Program-made: the position numbers and the translations under genes | Notes under the pieces: model-generated | What the model saw: the letters and a program-made list of their open reading frames with translations, nothing else | Database searches by the model: none | What the model was told of the DNA's origin: nothing | Part shown: positions 36,198-47,443 of the stretch, one piece after another | Position numbering within the stretch: position 1 is the stretch's first letter | How the letters are laid out: each line of letters starts with the position of its first letter | Origin: Gymnopilus junonius | Lineage: Eukaryota; Basidiomycota; Agaricomycetes; Agaricales; Galerinaceae | Assembly: GCA_015501075.1 (NCBI GenBank) | Contig: JADNYJ010000083.1 | Coordinates: forward strand, 108,861 to 172,860 | Length of the DNA stretch: 64,000 bases | Direction of reading: 5' to 3'

Positions 36198-37020
36198 TGG
36201 TTATATTTAGATTTGGATTATTTTAAAGGCTGCATCTTGTCCGCTGATATAAGCAGTGTCCCTCCACCACTTATATAATATAATAAGTTACAAGGGCCAC
36301 TGGACCTAGTGTTTGAAAGTCTGGTCCAGTCCAGTTTTTGGGTGCCCAAGGACCCTAACCGAGACCGAGACCAGTTAGGTAAAATTAGAAATGTCTAAAT
36401 AACTGGACCGGACTGCAACTAACTGGTCTTGATCAGTCTTGTGCAGTTATTTGCAGTTATATAACTGGTTTTAACTGGTTACAGTTATAACCAGTTTTTT
36501 TGGTATAAATAATTGTCTCGTAGTGTAAACTAAATGAATCACAATTTTTACGGTCAAAACGAGCCCCAGAACATCACAAACGGTTGAGAAATGATAAAAT
36601 TAGAGCAGATTCAATGATTTTTGCGAGTATTGCTATAACTTTTTTAATTCTCAACTGAATTTTACGTTTTCTGGGCCATTCGAAAGCTATAATATGTGGG
36701 TATAATCGTACAAATTTTCAGAATTTTATTATTGGTCCTAACTAGTTAAGACTGGTTTTAAGCAGTTAAGACTAGTTTTAAGCAGTTACAAAAATTCTAA
36801 AATTTGGACTAACTGCTAACCGGACTGTGGTTTATGGTTACAATGGTTAGTATATTTTGCAGTTAGCATCAGTTAATGCAATATGAACTTCAACAAATGC
36901 CTCATGTGCCAGCAGTGTGTGACAAAAGGCAGCTATATTTAGATTTGACTTATTATTAGTATCTGAAGCTGGGTGTGTGATTATATCAGCAGCGTTCCTC
37001 TGCTGCTTATATAATCTAAT
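36198..37020. repeat. Diverged direct repeats flanking an AACTGGTT/TTAACTG-rich block
   Basis: 36198-36292 and 36926-37016 both contain TATATTTAGATTTG, later GATATAAGCAGTGTCCCTC or its counterpart ATATCAGCAGCGTTCCTC, and CTTATATAATMTAAT. The block between them (36310-36880) is dense in ACTGGTT, AACCAGT and GCAGTTA motifs, including a 20-bp tandem (TTAAGACTGGTTTTAAGCAG twice near 36755). This resembles a non-autonomous hAT-type element by subterminal motif density, but no clear TIR was found. Confidence 0.45.
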
Positions 37021-37267
37021 ATCTGTGCCAAGGTGCTATCAGATTTGCTGTTCATGGTGTGTTCTATTTTATTCTGAAGGGCATATATTTAAATTTTACC
37101 TATCATCATATATAGATGGTCTAATACTATTTGTGAAGTAGGAAAAGCATCATCCTGCCATGCGAAGTGGTGGCCCACTAAAACAAGTCAATGGAGAGGG
37201 TAAAAGCACAACATCAGCAAAAAGGAAAGGAAGGAGAAGAGGGGACAGAAAATGCATCAACTCATAC

Positions 37268-37360
37268 AATGCACTTCTGTCAACTTGTAATCCATCAGTT
37301 ATGTATTAAACATAGAGTAGATCAATATAGCATATATAGTTATAGTCTATTGAATCAGTA
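37268..37360 (+). repeat. Second copy of the 31378-31465 repeat
   Basis: CAGTTATGTATTAAACATAG followed by AGTAGATCAATATAGCATAT and ATAGTTATAGTC, matching the first copy in order. Confidence 0.6.
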
Positions 37361-37477
37361 GCCAAATCAAATCAGGCTATCATTACACATTGCTGACTGA
37401 CTCAAGACTGACTCAACCCCCTTTCCAGGATAAGAGCCAGTGATATGACAGAGCTAGGATAGCACTGGTATTTTCAT

Positions 37478-37660
37478 GTGCAACTTGTGTGCAAGGCATG
37501 TGCAAGGTGTGCATGCCAAGCTGTGCACAACACATGTGCAGCAGTTGCACAAGGGTGCACAAGGGTGTGCAAGGCCGCGCAGATGTGTGCAATGGCCCAA
37601 TTTTAGTGCGCAGGCTCTGTACAAGTGTGCGCAACATGTGTGCAATAGCATGCATTTTTT
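37478..37660 (+). repeat. TGTGCAA-rich repeat (family G), copy 2
   Basis: More than a dozen TGTGCAA/TTGCACA/GTGCAAG motifs in both orientations, ending GCATGCATTTTTTGTAATGT. The open frames across it on both strands (Cys/His/Gln-rich) are products of the repeat, not genes. Confidence 0.65.
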
Positions 37661-37942
37661 GTAATGTAGTGGCTCATGATTTAAAGCTTCCTACCTCTCC
37701 ATTTCAGGTGCAGATGATCCTAAAGACTCCATGGACATTCTGGTATTTAAGACAAACATTATTCCTCAAAACTTTATCACAATTTTCAGCTCAGTTTAGA
37801 GCTTGTACCAATGTTCTTTACCTGTCACCCTTTGTCAAATTTCACTCCACAAGTTTTCTACAAAGAAACAATGGCCATCACAAGTTCAATCATTATTTTT
37901 GTTTGACAAATCATCTCACAATGTGATAGGGTTTTTTCAAGC

Positions 37943-38790
37943 ATGTATACCGTTACTTCGTCCCAAAAAAAAAGGCATAAAAGTCCATCAAGCGATGATT
38001 TATGGGAGAAAGATGCAACAGATCTATTTCCAATATATGATGAACATGGTGGGTCATTACATTACTATTCTTTGGCACCACCTTCACACTTTCTTTTAGG
38101 AGAGATTGAAGGATATACTCATCGCTTAAGACATCTGCATCACCAGTCTGGGTCGGCAAGGTCACCTATCTCAAAATTTGCAGCTAGTAAGTGTCAAATC
38201 CAATTGGTCCTTTTGTTAAACACTCATCACTATTGGTGCAGAATCCACTGGCACTTCAGCCAAGTCATCTGAAGAAGTTTTATACAAGCAGACTATGTTG
38301 ATCGAGAATGCCTCTGGCAATTAGAAGACGAGATGTTTGAGGATTCTGCTCATGCAGGGGCAGCTGGGAATTGGCAATGGGGTTTGGATGCTGGAGACCA
38401 TCATTATTGGAATCCTTATGAAGGTCACCCAGAGTATCTCCAGTCAGGAGACAGGGAAGGAAGTGAATCAGAGTTAGAGGTAAGTAATCTATTCAGAATC
38501 TTCAGACCATCTGATCTAATTTCATATTAGACAGGTCTCCTGTACAAGAAATTACCTCCAGTGACATCCACTGAAGTGAATGAACCAAAGAAATTCCTCC
38601 GAAACCACGTCCCAGGAAGAGGAATGCAGATTCCAATAATACTTCACAAAAGCCAAAGGCAAAGGACAGTGCAAAACGGGTCAGATTGTCCCACAAGAGC
38701 ACTATTCCTAGTCAAGAGAATGCAGGACAATGTTCAAGATGATGATGTGTCAAAGCCTAGTATACTGTACACTCTCATTTTAAATTTACA
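37943..38790 (+). CDS. Unknown spliced gene
   Basis: Exon 1 reads KKRHKSPSSDDLWEKDATDL, FPIYDEHGGSLHYYSLAPPS and on to KFAA. It ends at a consensus donor GTAAGTGTC at 38189. The intron (about 55 nt) ends ATTGGTGCAG. The next exon holds FIQADYVDRECLWQLEDEMF and EDSAHAGAAGNWQWGLDAGD, ending SESELE at donor GTAAGTAAT (38480). A 50-nt intron ends TTCATATTAG at 38530, followed by a Lys/Pro-rich exon. Two consensus introns and collinear hydrophilic coding support a real gene. There is a frame uncertainty at 38272-38300. No domain recognised. Confidence 0.45.
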
Positions 38791-38847
38791 AGTAATCACT
38801 CTAGACTACATCAATTTCAATCTTAATTTCACCTCTGACTACTCTTT

Positions 38848-38985
38848 GAATGTGCACAGTTATGCGCAAGTTCATGTGAATACTGTGTGACTAGCTGTTT
38901 GCATGCCACGCAGCTTGCGTGCAACTGTGTGCAGCTGTGCGCAACTGTGCGTGACTTGCCATGCAAATTTCCTAGTGCCCCGATG
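38848..38985 (-). repeat. GCATGC-rich dispersed repeat (family G), copy 3
   Basis: On the minus strand it begins GGAAATTTGCATGGCAAGTC and continues with TGCGCACAGCTGCACAC and TTGCACGCAAGCTGCGTGG, parallel to copies at 30694 and 45228. Confidence 0.7.
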
Positions 38986-40013
38986 ATTCGGCTCGACTGT
39001 TGCATGCCAACTTGACTATTTGAAAGTGGGGAAGTGGTTGTTCGAGGGCTGTCTTGCCATGCGGTGCCCGCAAGCACTCAGATTCAGTTGTTGCAGTGCC
39101 GGCCCGGATGAATCAGTCCACTTTGCATGAAGCAGTGACACTCCTGTGGCCGGTCTATTTACAAGTGTCCCTAAATGCATTTCCTGACTGTTAGAATTTA
39201 AGAAATGAATTTTCAGGTCATGTGCTTTCCTTATAAGGAAAAGATTTCAACATCTAAAATCACATTTAGGGACATTTGTAAACAGTCATACTGCAGGAGT
39301 GTGAAACATGCGCTGATTCAACCGCCCAGTTGGTCCCCCTCTTGCACACCAACTGTACCTTGCATACTCTCTCTTTTAATCATAGGATTGAGAGGGAGCA
39401 GTGGTGTCTCTGGGATGAAGGCCCTGCTGATTTCAATGACATAAGTCATTGCAAAACCCCTTTTCTACCACCATAACAGTTCATTCAGGACCTTAGTTGC
39501 TTTGGTCGCTTGTGAGAGTAGGGAAGAAATACTATTTCATTCATTCACAGCAAAACAATGCACAGATACAAAACTATCATATGGTGACAAGTAGGACATA
39601 GTGAAGACTGGCCAATGCTCACACAAGATACAATAGCAAAAGAAAATCTGACTTCAATAACAACAGCAGCTGATCCTAGGAAAGAATGTTAGAGAAATTG
39701 TGCAAGAAGGGTAGCAACAACTTACTTGTAGTCTCGAGAATGTGTTCATGGCTTTACTGCGACATACCTGTTTGAAATGAGGCCAAACTGCTATCTCCAA
39801 AGGGTAAATGAGGTCTCGCGAGGCCAAGGGTGACTTCGAGAAAGGTTATCAGACAAGGAAGAATGAAGAGGACGGAAAACATACTGAGAATGCACAAATT
39901 ATATGGCTGTCACACCAGGAGCTACAAGAGTCAATCAAGTAGGCAGCAGTTGAGGCTGCAGGCATGGGTGGATGGAGTTGGGTTGGCCGTGTCACCAGCA
40001 ATTGAGGAGGGCA

Positions 40014-40188
40014 TGTTGGGATTATTTAGATGAATAGCATAACATTCTAAGCTCCTACAGAGCTCTTATATACATAGCTATAATTTATCTACAATATTCT
40101 AGTGTTAACTACAGAAAAGGATTACTAAGTGAATTACTAATTAATAAGTTCTGGAATATACTACTAAATGGCAGATTGATCTCCAATA
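40014..40188 (-). repeat. Copia LTR (3' LTR on the minus strand)
   Basis: 175 bp, TGTTGGGATTATTTAGATGA at one end and GATCTCCAATA at the other; target duplication GGGCA at 40009-40013. Confidence 0.93.
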
Positions 40189-40636
40189 CTCCTCCTCAAT
40201 TCAGCATTTCCTAAATATAAATCCATCAAAATATCGCCAAATGCGGAATCTAGACAACAAACAATCTTCAAAGTATGGAATTTAGACCGTAAACAATCTG
40301 CAAATGAAAAGGAGCACTCTAGCATCCTCCAAAAAATATCTTGAGCACTAAGCATGGCATTAAGCCTCTGGCACTAAGCCTGGCCAAAGCCTCTTCAAAT
40401 TGGTAGGCACAAAGCATCCACCATGAAATCCGTAAGCACATCATCCAAAATAGCTGCACAGGAACCAAGCATCTGCGTGAAATCCTGTCCCCTTCATGAA
40501 TCTTCTTCCTTTAATAACAGATATCATTGAGTGAATTGTTGACTTGAATAGCAAATGATGATGTCTCTTTTGCTCCTATTATATCTTTTCTGTCAACTGT
40601 TCTGATGGCTCTGCAATGTTGTGTGATGTGTCTGGT

Positions 40637-41350
40637 TTATCCACAATGGTAACATGTCCAATGATCTGCTGATCCATCCCTTTGATCATGATGTGGTCCT
40701 CTCCATCCCAGTGGTCCATTTCCATCTCCATATTTATTTGCCATTAAGGAAACTGCTCCTTCCAAAAAATCTGGTCCTCCCTGCCTCCTTTCCTCTTCCA
40801 AGAGTGCACCAGTGACATCTGAAATGGCCAACTCCTCCTTTGCTGCAGTAAGGGAGGTGGCTATGCTCGAATAATCATTGTGCAGGTTAAAAATAAGCAT
40901 GTCGGTAATTTCCTCATCAGTAAGTGTAACTCCGATTGCCTTGAGCTTGGCGGCGAGATCCATGATGCCATTAACATAATGGGACATGGGGGTGTCTTTG
41001 TCATGCTCAAATCCATAGAATTGACGTTTAAGGGAGATACGCATTGCATGGCTGTTTTTCTCATAAATATTCTTGAGTGCTGTCCAAGCTGCTGGTCTGG
41101 TTGCACAGTCCCGGATATAGGTGTATTGGCTCGCATCAACAGTGAGTGCAATAGTGGTAAGTCCTTCATCTGATTTCTTGTCCCAATCTCCCCCGTCTGT
41201 GGCATCCTCCTTCTTCAATATTCCTGATACAATATCCCAGCATCCTTTGGCACATAGTACCATGCTGATAGCAAATTTCTGGTCATGATAATTTTGCCCA
41301 TTAAGCCGAGTGATGTGCTTGAGATTATAATAGCGCTCAGATGATGACAT
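40637..41350 (-). CDS. Copia gag polyprotein (UBN2-type) with terminal CCHC knuckle broken by a stop
   Basis: The start at 41350 (MSSSERYYNLKHITRLNGQN) is preferred over upstream in-frame codons because Copia gags begin with this N-terminal 'L.G.NY..W/K' motif. The body has CAKGCWDIVSG, then TRPAAWTALKNIYEKN, RQFYGFEHDKDTPMSHYVNG and LTDEEITDMLIFNLHNDYSS, all typical of the gag capsid/UBN2 region. Translation stops in a zinc knuckle: CYHCG, stop, TRHITQHC, which is CX2CX4HX4C except for the TAA. The product would assemble virus-like particles around its own RNA in the cytoplasm. The stop may inactivate RNA binding. Confidence 0.85.
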   Translation of the reverse strand: MSSSERYYNLKHITRLNGQNYHDQKFAISMVLCAKGCWDIVSGILKKEDATDGGDWDKKSDEGLTTIALTVDASQYTYIRDCATRPAAWTALKNIYEKNSHAMRISLKRQFYGFEHDKDTPMSHYVNGIMDLAAKLKAIGVTLTDEEITDMLIFNLHNDYSSIATSLTAAKEELAISDVTGALLEEERRQGGPDFLEGAVSLMANKYGDGNGPLGWRGPHHDQRDGSADHWTCYHCG

Positions 41351-42253
41351 GATGTGGCCCGGTGAGATAAGATAATGAGAGCGAGATAAGATAAGAAGCA
41401 AGTAAACATCACAGCAATCCAATAAAAGCGGTGAGTCTCTTTACTGGGGGCCGGGGTGTGAGGGAGACCCTCTCTCTGGGTCTGTAATTCAGAGAAAATA
41501 AGAAATAAATTATTTGCGGATGACCGAGTATGTGCCAAGTCAATAATCCAAATCGGAACAAGCACCCTCCACATGATCACATGTGCACCTTATTTCGTCG
41601 AGTGTTAAGCAGGGATCTACCCAAATTTAGATCCAAGAATCACTAGAAGTGCATACTTACCATACCAACCAGGCACACCCCAAGCTTGAACAAAAGAAAT
41701 CGATTATGCACATCATTCTTGTCACTGTGCAGCCCCTCGATGATGCCTATATGCTCCGCCCTCTTCTAAATTTAGGTTAGAACATTATTTCTTGGATGTT
41801 TTTCAGCGAGTTTTCAATTTCTTTCAGTTCTCAATGGTTCATTCTTGTGATGTAAATCAATTTCATGACCTTTTCTTTCCCTATTAGAGTATAATAATTG
41901 CCGCGGTGATGATGTGTGCTGCAGAAATGGACTGAACATACCTTCAAATGACTTTTATTCAAAAATTTTACTTTAAATTTCCTCTCTTCCTGACTATGTA
42001 GCTATGGTATAAATACCTGGACACTTGTACAGTAGGGACCCAGTTGAAGATAGCAGAATTTGAGCTCACTAGCTCAATAATCGCCCTCGACATCTTAGTT
42101 ATTACCAAGTTTCTCATGTTCACACCAGATCCAATTTACGGGAATTTATTCCAATGGATCTATCTACACTCTAATATGCTTTTGGAACCTTTAAGCAAAT
42201 GGAGTTTGCTTTCAAGTCATGTTCTCGACTTGACTGACTAACTCACTTTTCAG

Positions 42254-42265
42254 GGGCCCATAACC
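42254..42265 (-). promoter_or_regulatory. Primer-binding site of Copia/Ty5 half-tRNA type
   Basis: GGTTATGGGCCC directly abuts the 5' LTR. It is complementary, with one difference, to the anticodon stem-loop GGGCTCATAACC of initiator tRNA-Met rather than to a tRNA 3' end. Copia and Ty5 prime from such internally cleaved initiator tRNA. Confidence 0.6.
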
Positions 42266-42440
42266 TGTTGGGATTATTTAGATGAATAGCATAATATTCT
42301 AAGCTCCTACAGAGCTCTTATATACATAGCTATAATGTATCTACAATATTCTAGTGTTAACTACAGAAAAGGATTACTAAGTGAATTACTAATTAATAAG
42401 TTCTGGAATATACTACTAAATGGCAGATTGATCTCCAATA
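42266..42440 (-). repeat. Copia LTR (5' LTR on the minus strand)
   Basis: 175 bp, nearly identical to 40014-40188; target duplication GGGCA at 42441-42445. Confidence 0.93.
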
Positions 42441-42688
42441 GGGCACATAAGGGGATATCGACCTTGTCAACAGCAGAAGAGGCAGTGGAGCGTGAGGCTG
42501 CATCAGCTGCATTGATGGTGGTGGCAGAAGTGAGGGGTAACTGCAGAATTGTGGCCCTTCAGAAATCAGTAGATAACAAGGCTGGAGCACTCCAAGACTT
42601 ACCAGTCACCCTAGGTTCATTGGATGATGAGCCTTCACAATTTATGATGTTCATAGAGGATGTAGGGTGCCCATTCGAAACTGTGTGA

Positions 42689-44188
42689 TAGAAACTCACC
42701 ATCAGATGTGATTTGGTGATGCAAATACCAAGAATTGACATGTACCATATCATTTGCCTCTTGCCCAATGTTAAAGCATCAGTTACATTCCTGGGTAAGT
42801 CAGATCATAAGTTATATTTGAAAGTGTGCATTGCCAGGAGGGAGGGGTAGGGGCACATACCTTGTACATCAGGTAGATGAGCAATGCAGATGGTTGTCAG
42901 CAGTTGTTGAAGGCAAAGCCTACAAACATGAGAGGCGGCCACTGGAAGAAAGGCTTAGCACAGCATGAGGGAAGTGGCGATGGGAAATTCAGCTCACTGG
43001 TGTTGGTGAGGGAGGCCATAGGTGGAGGTGGAAGGGGTGGCCGTGTATCTTGTCAGGCATTGGTGCTGGGCTGGTCAATGATGGGGGAGAGGTGACGGGT
43101 GATGGCAGCATGTCATTTTCCATGTGGTCAGCTGTGCCGAGTGGGGTGGTAGACAACATTACCTCCATCTCACATTTGCAAGCAAGCAAGGGTTAGCAAA
43201 AGTAGCAGGTTTGACGAACCTGGGAGAGGGAAGGGTAGGTAGTCAGCACAGAAAAAAGAAGGAAAAAAAAAACAAAGATGAGCTCATGATCATAATCACC
43301 AGCTTGTCCTTTTACTGCATTGAAACCAGCTGATCCACCAGAAGATGTAATCTTCCTGGGGCAACAATCCCCCATATCACATTTGCAAGTGAGGGAGGGG
43401 GTAAAGGCAGCAGGGACAACATTGAGGTCAACAAAAGAGGTCAGTACATACATGGAAATTCACCTAGTTTCCATGCTCATAAGTGAGGCATGTTAGCAAA
43501 ATACAAATGACCTTGATGGAGACACTTGAGCAATGCACCTAGGTGCACTAACATGAGCATTCGAACCCCATGTCTATCAGGTTCTTGAGATACTCACAAT
43601 CATGATATGGGTCATGGATGACCTGAAGAGACCCTAGAAGATAATAAGTGAGAAATACAATCAAGGAAACAAGCATATACTTACCATAAATGTCCTTGCC
43701 ATGTCCTTGCCTTTGATCCTGACCCCTACCTGCTTTGTTGCAGGATCATTCTAGAGCTGAGTCACTATGTACCCTGTGAGAGAGATGGCAGGCAGTTGGT
43801 CTAGAGGCTTTGCAAGAAGCACCTGGAAAGACACCATGGCAGTGCCAGCATGTTGTGTTAGTGCTGGTAGATAGAAAAGATGTAATTTATAAAGTCCAAT
43901 TTGGGCAATGCAACTTAGCCCAAATTGTCATAAGAAATTCAATTGCCAGATATTGAGAGAGAGTCCAAGAATCTCTATCATTACTATAGCAAAAAATCTC
44001 AATGGCCATAATTTGAGAATATTGTGAAGGAATGTCAGATTGCCTCAAACTTTACCACAGCCATATTTTTTGATCTTTTGCTGTGTTCCATTATTTCTCA
44101 GATTACACCGTGTTCTATCTTAGACTCTATGAATCAAAGCTATGATGAGGATAATGATGCAGTTGTGACAATCAGATATGGAACATAT
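42689..44188. other. Intergenic with family A palindromes, no gene seen
   Basis: Family A hairpin-like sequences at about 43155-43195 (CCTCCATCTCACATTTGCAA...GCAAGGG) and 43370-43402 (CCCCCATATCACATTTGCAA...GAGGGAGGGGG). Frames here follow these repeats. Confidence 0.5.
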
Positions 44189-45039
44189 TCAAAAAAATAT
44201 AAAACTTACCACAACAAACTTTTTGAATGCTTCGAGACATTGAAGGACAATGCGCTGATTTTCCAAGGGCCGCATCCCTTTGCCATGGTTGCCATAATGG
44301 GCACTGTCTGGTACAGGGGGAATGAACTGAAAAACAATGGTCTCATCTGCAGGGTATGAAGCCATTGTTATAGCCACTTCCAAGGTCTTGGTAACTGGAA
44401 TCAAGTAAAACACCACAGCAGTGCCAATCATCACGATACCAGGCATAAGCTTATAGGTCAGCTCTGGAAGACCAGCTAATCTGCGATTCCTGTTGTTCTG
44501 ATGGAAGGCAGCAATTGCCTCGGCAACGAGCTGGGGTTCAATATTGTGAAGATAGGCTTGACCTTGATGCTATGAAGGCATTAGAAAGTTTGATTCCTCA
44601 AGATGACAATATTCACCTTGTCCTCCTGCACAAGAAGAATGAACAAACCATCTTCAATTATGCAGATGTCAGTTTTCGCATCTACCCACTGGCCGGCCAT
44701 GATGAAGCTAATTTCCTTCCTGGAACAGATCATGCACTGCCGGCCACTATTGTATTTCAGTAGGCATAAGAGGAGAGAGGCAAAGTCATCAACAGTGGAT
44801 TCTTCGAATCCGCTCTCCATGGATGATAGATGCAGAAAGAAGTCCTGTTCATCATCCAATATGTCACCATCTGGCATCTGTAAGTTATCGAGAATCATTG
44901 GGGAAATCGACGGCTGGGGAAGCTCAGGATTTCCGAAGAATACAGTAGTGTTGGCGGGGACCACCTGGATGTTGAAGGCAAGAAGCTCATTCATGGTCCA
45001 GTCGCTTCCTGACTTAGCCAATCTTATGAGGTTTGCCAT
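44189..45039 (-). CDS. Conserved hypothetical protein of an agaricomycete family, two exons
   Basis: The start at 45039 gives MANLIRLAKSGSDWTMNELL, a wording I associate with a repeated family of uncharacterised agaricomycete proteins. Exon 1 continues through ESTVDDFASLLLCLLKYNS, MICSRKEISFIMAGQWVDAK and DGLFILLVQEDK. A 47-nt intron (GTGAATATTG...CTTCATAG, about 44574-44620) joins HQGQAYLHNIEPQLVAEAIA then AFHQNNRNRRLAGLPELTYK, MPGIVMIGTAVVFYLIPVTK and ENQRIVLQCLEAFKKF. The frame is open throughout both exons. No catalytic motif or membrane segment is obvious; it resembles restriction-endonuclease-like unknowns only in length. Among the best candidates for an intact host gene here. Confidence 0.75.
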
Positions 45040-45227
45040 GATGATGACAGTAAAGATGTGGGACAGGGTGTGTGATTTGTCTCTCAAATAAGGTCAGAAT
45101 TGATAAGATCACAAGTGTAGTGCTGCAGTGGTCCAATTCCATCCAGTTCTTACACTTAATTTCTTGAATGCTGAACAGGATTGTCAGTTCACTTCAGACA
45201 AGTCTATGCCCATTGTAAGGACATAGG

Positions 45228-45312
45228 AAAATTTGCATGGCAGCTTGGGTGACATTGCGTGCAGTTCCATGCAGTGGCTGTGCACCTTGCATGCAAAAAG
45301 GATTTGTAGTAA
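45228..45312 (+). repeat. GCATGC-rich dispersed repeat (family G), copy 4
   Basis: It starts GGAAAATTTGCATGGCAGCT and ends CTTGCATGCAAAAAGG, with TGCGTGCAG and CATGCAG between. The end resembles copy 2. Confidence 0.7.
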
Positions 45313-45699
45313 CAAGGTAGTCAGCCTGCAAATTTAATCAAGCGAGCTAGCACCAGCTTTTTGCGAGCTACCTTTTATCATTTTTTTGGGTTTTCTGAGC
45401 CAATTAATGACTAATAGACTGCGTATTTTTTTGACTTCAGAGCCAAGCTACTTTGGTGCGACCTGCCTAATATATTTAATAAAAACACTATACTAGACAA
45501 ATACAAGCTCCTTCAGTAGTCTTACAACATGAGCTAGATAGAGTTAAAGTGAGCTACCGAAAACTTGAAAGTTAGCCCACCTTTGCATTGCGAGCTACTT
45601 TCCAAACAAACCACTTTCTGTCTGGTGGCAAGTGATGGCTATCCAAGCCTCAAGGAAACCAGAAATCGAAATTTGAAATGCACATTTAGCACCCAAATT

Positions 45700-46700
45700 A
45701 CAATTTTAAATCGTCACTTTGTCAATCACCATTTGACAAGTCATTTCACCATTCAGCCCCAAATAATTTTACTGCTTCCATTTCAGTTTTACTTGTCACA
45801 ATTTCAATTATCCAGTGCTTCATGCTCCCATATATCCCTTGCAACTCATTCTCAACAGCCCAGCTTCATTCTCGAGGTCTCACCATACTATAATTCCAAA
45901 AATCTGCTGCCAAAAAACACATTTCGGTTATTGTCTCCAGAACTCACTATTCAATTTTTTCTTTGATTCGAGCTTCAAAGCTTGACTAAATGTGTCAGCA
46001 CCACTCCGAAGGACCCTTCCATTTTAAATTCCAACTCATCGCATTGAACTCTCTGAACTATTTCCATCAAATTTTTAACCATTTATCATGGCCTCTCAAT
46101 CTAAACTTCGCCCTCAACTGGCCATATTCATCATCCTATTCACCGCAATATGTCCTTTCTGACTTGTACTGGGCAGACCCAGCTTTCATTCTCGAAGTTT
46201 AAGCATAATCTGACAACAAAATATCACCGTCACCACATTAATCTCATTTATTAACTTGAGAATCCACCTTTCTACTCTGTTCTTGACCTTCAAAGCGACT
46301 TGTCACCCCTGTTCTGTCCCAAAGGACATTTCCAATTTTAATTCCAACACATTCCATTCGATATCCTGAAGCACTCCCATATTATTGCCAACCTTTTATT
46401 TAAATTTCACCAATGAACCTCTACATTGTCGACATGCAGGTTGCAAAAATCTCTGTCCTAGCCTCAACTCCCAAATTTCAAATCAACCCATTTCTAGCTT
46501 CCTATTCTCAAAAATGCACTATCCCTTTGCAAATTATTATCACCACACTTCTGACATTGTCCTCATCCTTTCGGTGCAATTTAAAAATTGTCTTTCATCC
46601 TTATTTTTCCCATCCATGATTGATCCTAATTTGCATCTCAACAACAAATCCAACACTCCCACTTCTTGTTCATTCATATTTCTAATTTCAACTCCAAATC
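45700..46700. repeat. Diverged tandem units of about 315 bp
   Basis: CCCAGCTTCATTCTCGAGGT at 45859 recurs as CCCAGCTTTCATTCTCGAAG at 46178. GAAGGACCCTTCC then ATTTTAAATTCCAACTCATC at about 46008 recurs at about 46319. Offsets are 311-319 bp, giving two to three units. No coding sense. Confidence 0.6.
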
Positions 46701-46789
46701 TTCTAATTTCAAAGACCCTTGATTTTATTTATTAGTATACATTGACATGAAAGCCTCCCTCGATCGCGACTTAATTTCGAGCCCATTCT

Positions 46790-46960
46790 GACTTACCTAG
46801 GCAGGCCTCCACTACACGGGCCCCTCCTCCATATCCAGCCCCCCTACCAACAAAGGAAGGACTGCCCACATCATTCGTTCGAAAGGAGGGGCAAGCAGTG
46901 TTCATTGCCAGAGAGGGAGAACCACCTGTGACTTGCATTAGCATGAAAACAAAGAAAGAA
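46790..46960. repeat. Conserved cassette of palindrome family A (copy 3 of 3)
   Basis: ACTTACCTAGGCAGGCCTCC, ATATCCAGCCCCCC and GCCCACATCATTCGTTCGAA then GGAGGGGC align with 23440-23570 and 33160-33290, followed by GAGAGGGAGAACCACCTGTG. Confidence 0.6.
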
Positions 46961-47034
46961 AACAGAAAAAACAAGCTCGGGAATCAATCAGTACTCATCT
47001 GGACAGATGTTGAATATGTCATGGATGTCATGGG

Positions 47035-47100
47035 CAGATAGAAATTTGCACAAACTTGTGCAACTTGAGTTTTGCACAAGGCTGTGCAAGTAACATGCTC
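47035..47100 (+). repeat. TTGTGCAA-rich repeat, short family G relative
   Basis: AAATTTGCACAAACTTGTGC followed by AACTTGAGTTTTGCACAAGG and CTGTGCAAG. Confidence 0.5.
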
Positions 47101-47443
47101 GCGAACCCACTTGGACTTGAAGTTATATGACCAACGGACAGATGCAAGTGGTTATTCCTCCAGACTGGATCCATAGCAATGATACGATGAGAATCTGTAG
47201 GTCTGTCTGCTTTTGTATTGGAGGAGATATCTTTGAAACTTGCCAATTTCATGTAAGATACCTGAACTTCTCAACTGCTGTTTCCAGAAGTTTGTCATAG
47301 AGTTCATCCGGTGACAAAAACCCTGTAAAAGACTCCCCTTGATTCTCTTCATATGCCACGAGGGCATCCTTGACTGGCGCTGTATGCTTTAACCAATGGG
47401 AAGTCAATGGCTGAGATGTTTTCCAAAATTCATTAAGTGTGCC

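Larger units (their letters stand above)
40014..42440 (-). mobile_element. Recent gag-only Copia LTR retrotransposon (TR-GAG type)
   Basis: 175-bp LTRs at 40014-40188 and 42266-42440 differ at about two positions. They are bounded TGTTGGG...CCAATA and flanked by a 5-bp duplication GGGCA (40009-40013 and 42441-42445). The element reads on the minus strand. The priming site after the right-hand LTR is GGTTATGGGCCC (minus strand, 42254-42265). The polypurine tract before the left-hand LTR is AGGAGGAG (40189-40197). Only gag is present; protease, integrase, RT and RNase H are absent from the 2.1-kb interior. It must have been mobilised in trans. LTR identity points to recent insertion. Confidence 0.93.
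39830..42688 (+). other. Unassigned open sequence interrupted by the Copia insertion
   Basis: Open plus-strand sequence lies on both sides of the retroelement (39830-40013 and 42441-42688; the right part encodes Ala/Glu-rich STAEEAVEREAASAALMVVA). The two sides do not join in one frame, so this may be an already degenerate gene or chance. No family recognised. Confidence 0.25.

Noticed and set aside
36310..36890. Complete non-autonomous hAT element
   Set aside because: Subterminal-like motif density is suggestive, but ends and an 8-bp duplication could not be identified, so it is listed only as a repeat block.
37478..37660. Cys/His-rich proteins on both strands
   Set aside because: Frames arise from TGTGCAA repeats and have no start context, introns or homologous partner.
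43540..43600. tRNA gene suggested by GGTTCGAAT on the minus strand
   Set aside because: Only a B-box-like string; no acceptor stem, D-arm or anticodon arm can be formed around it.
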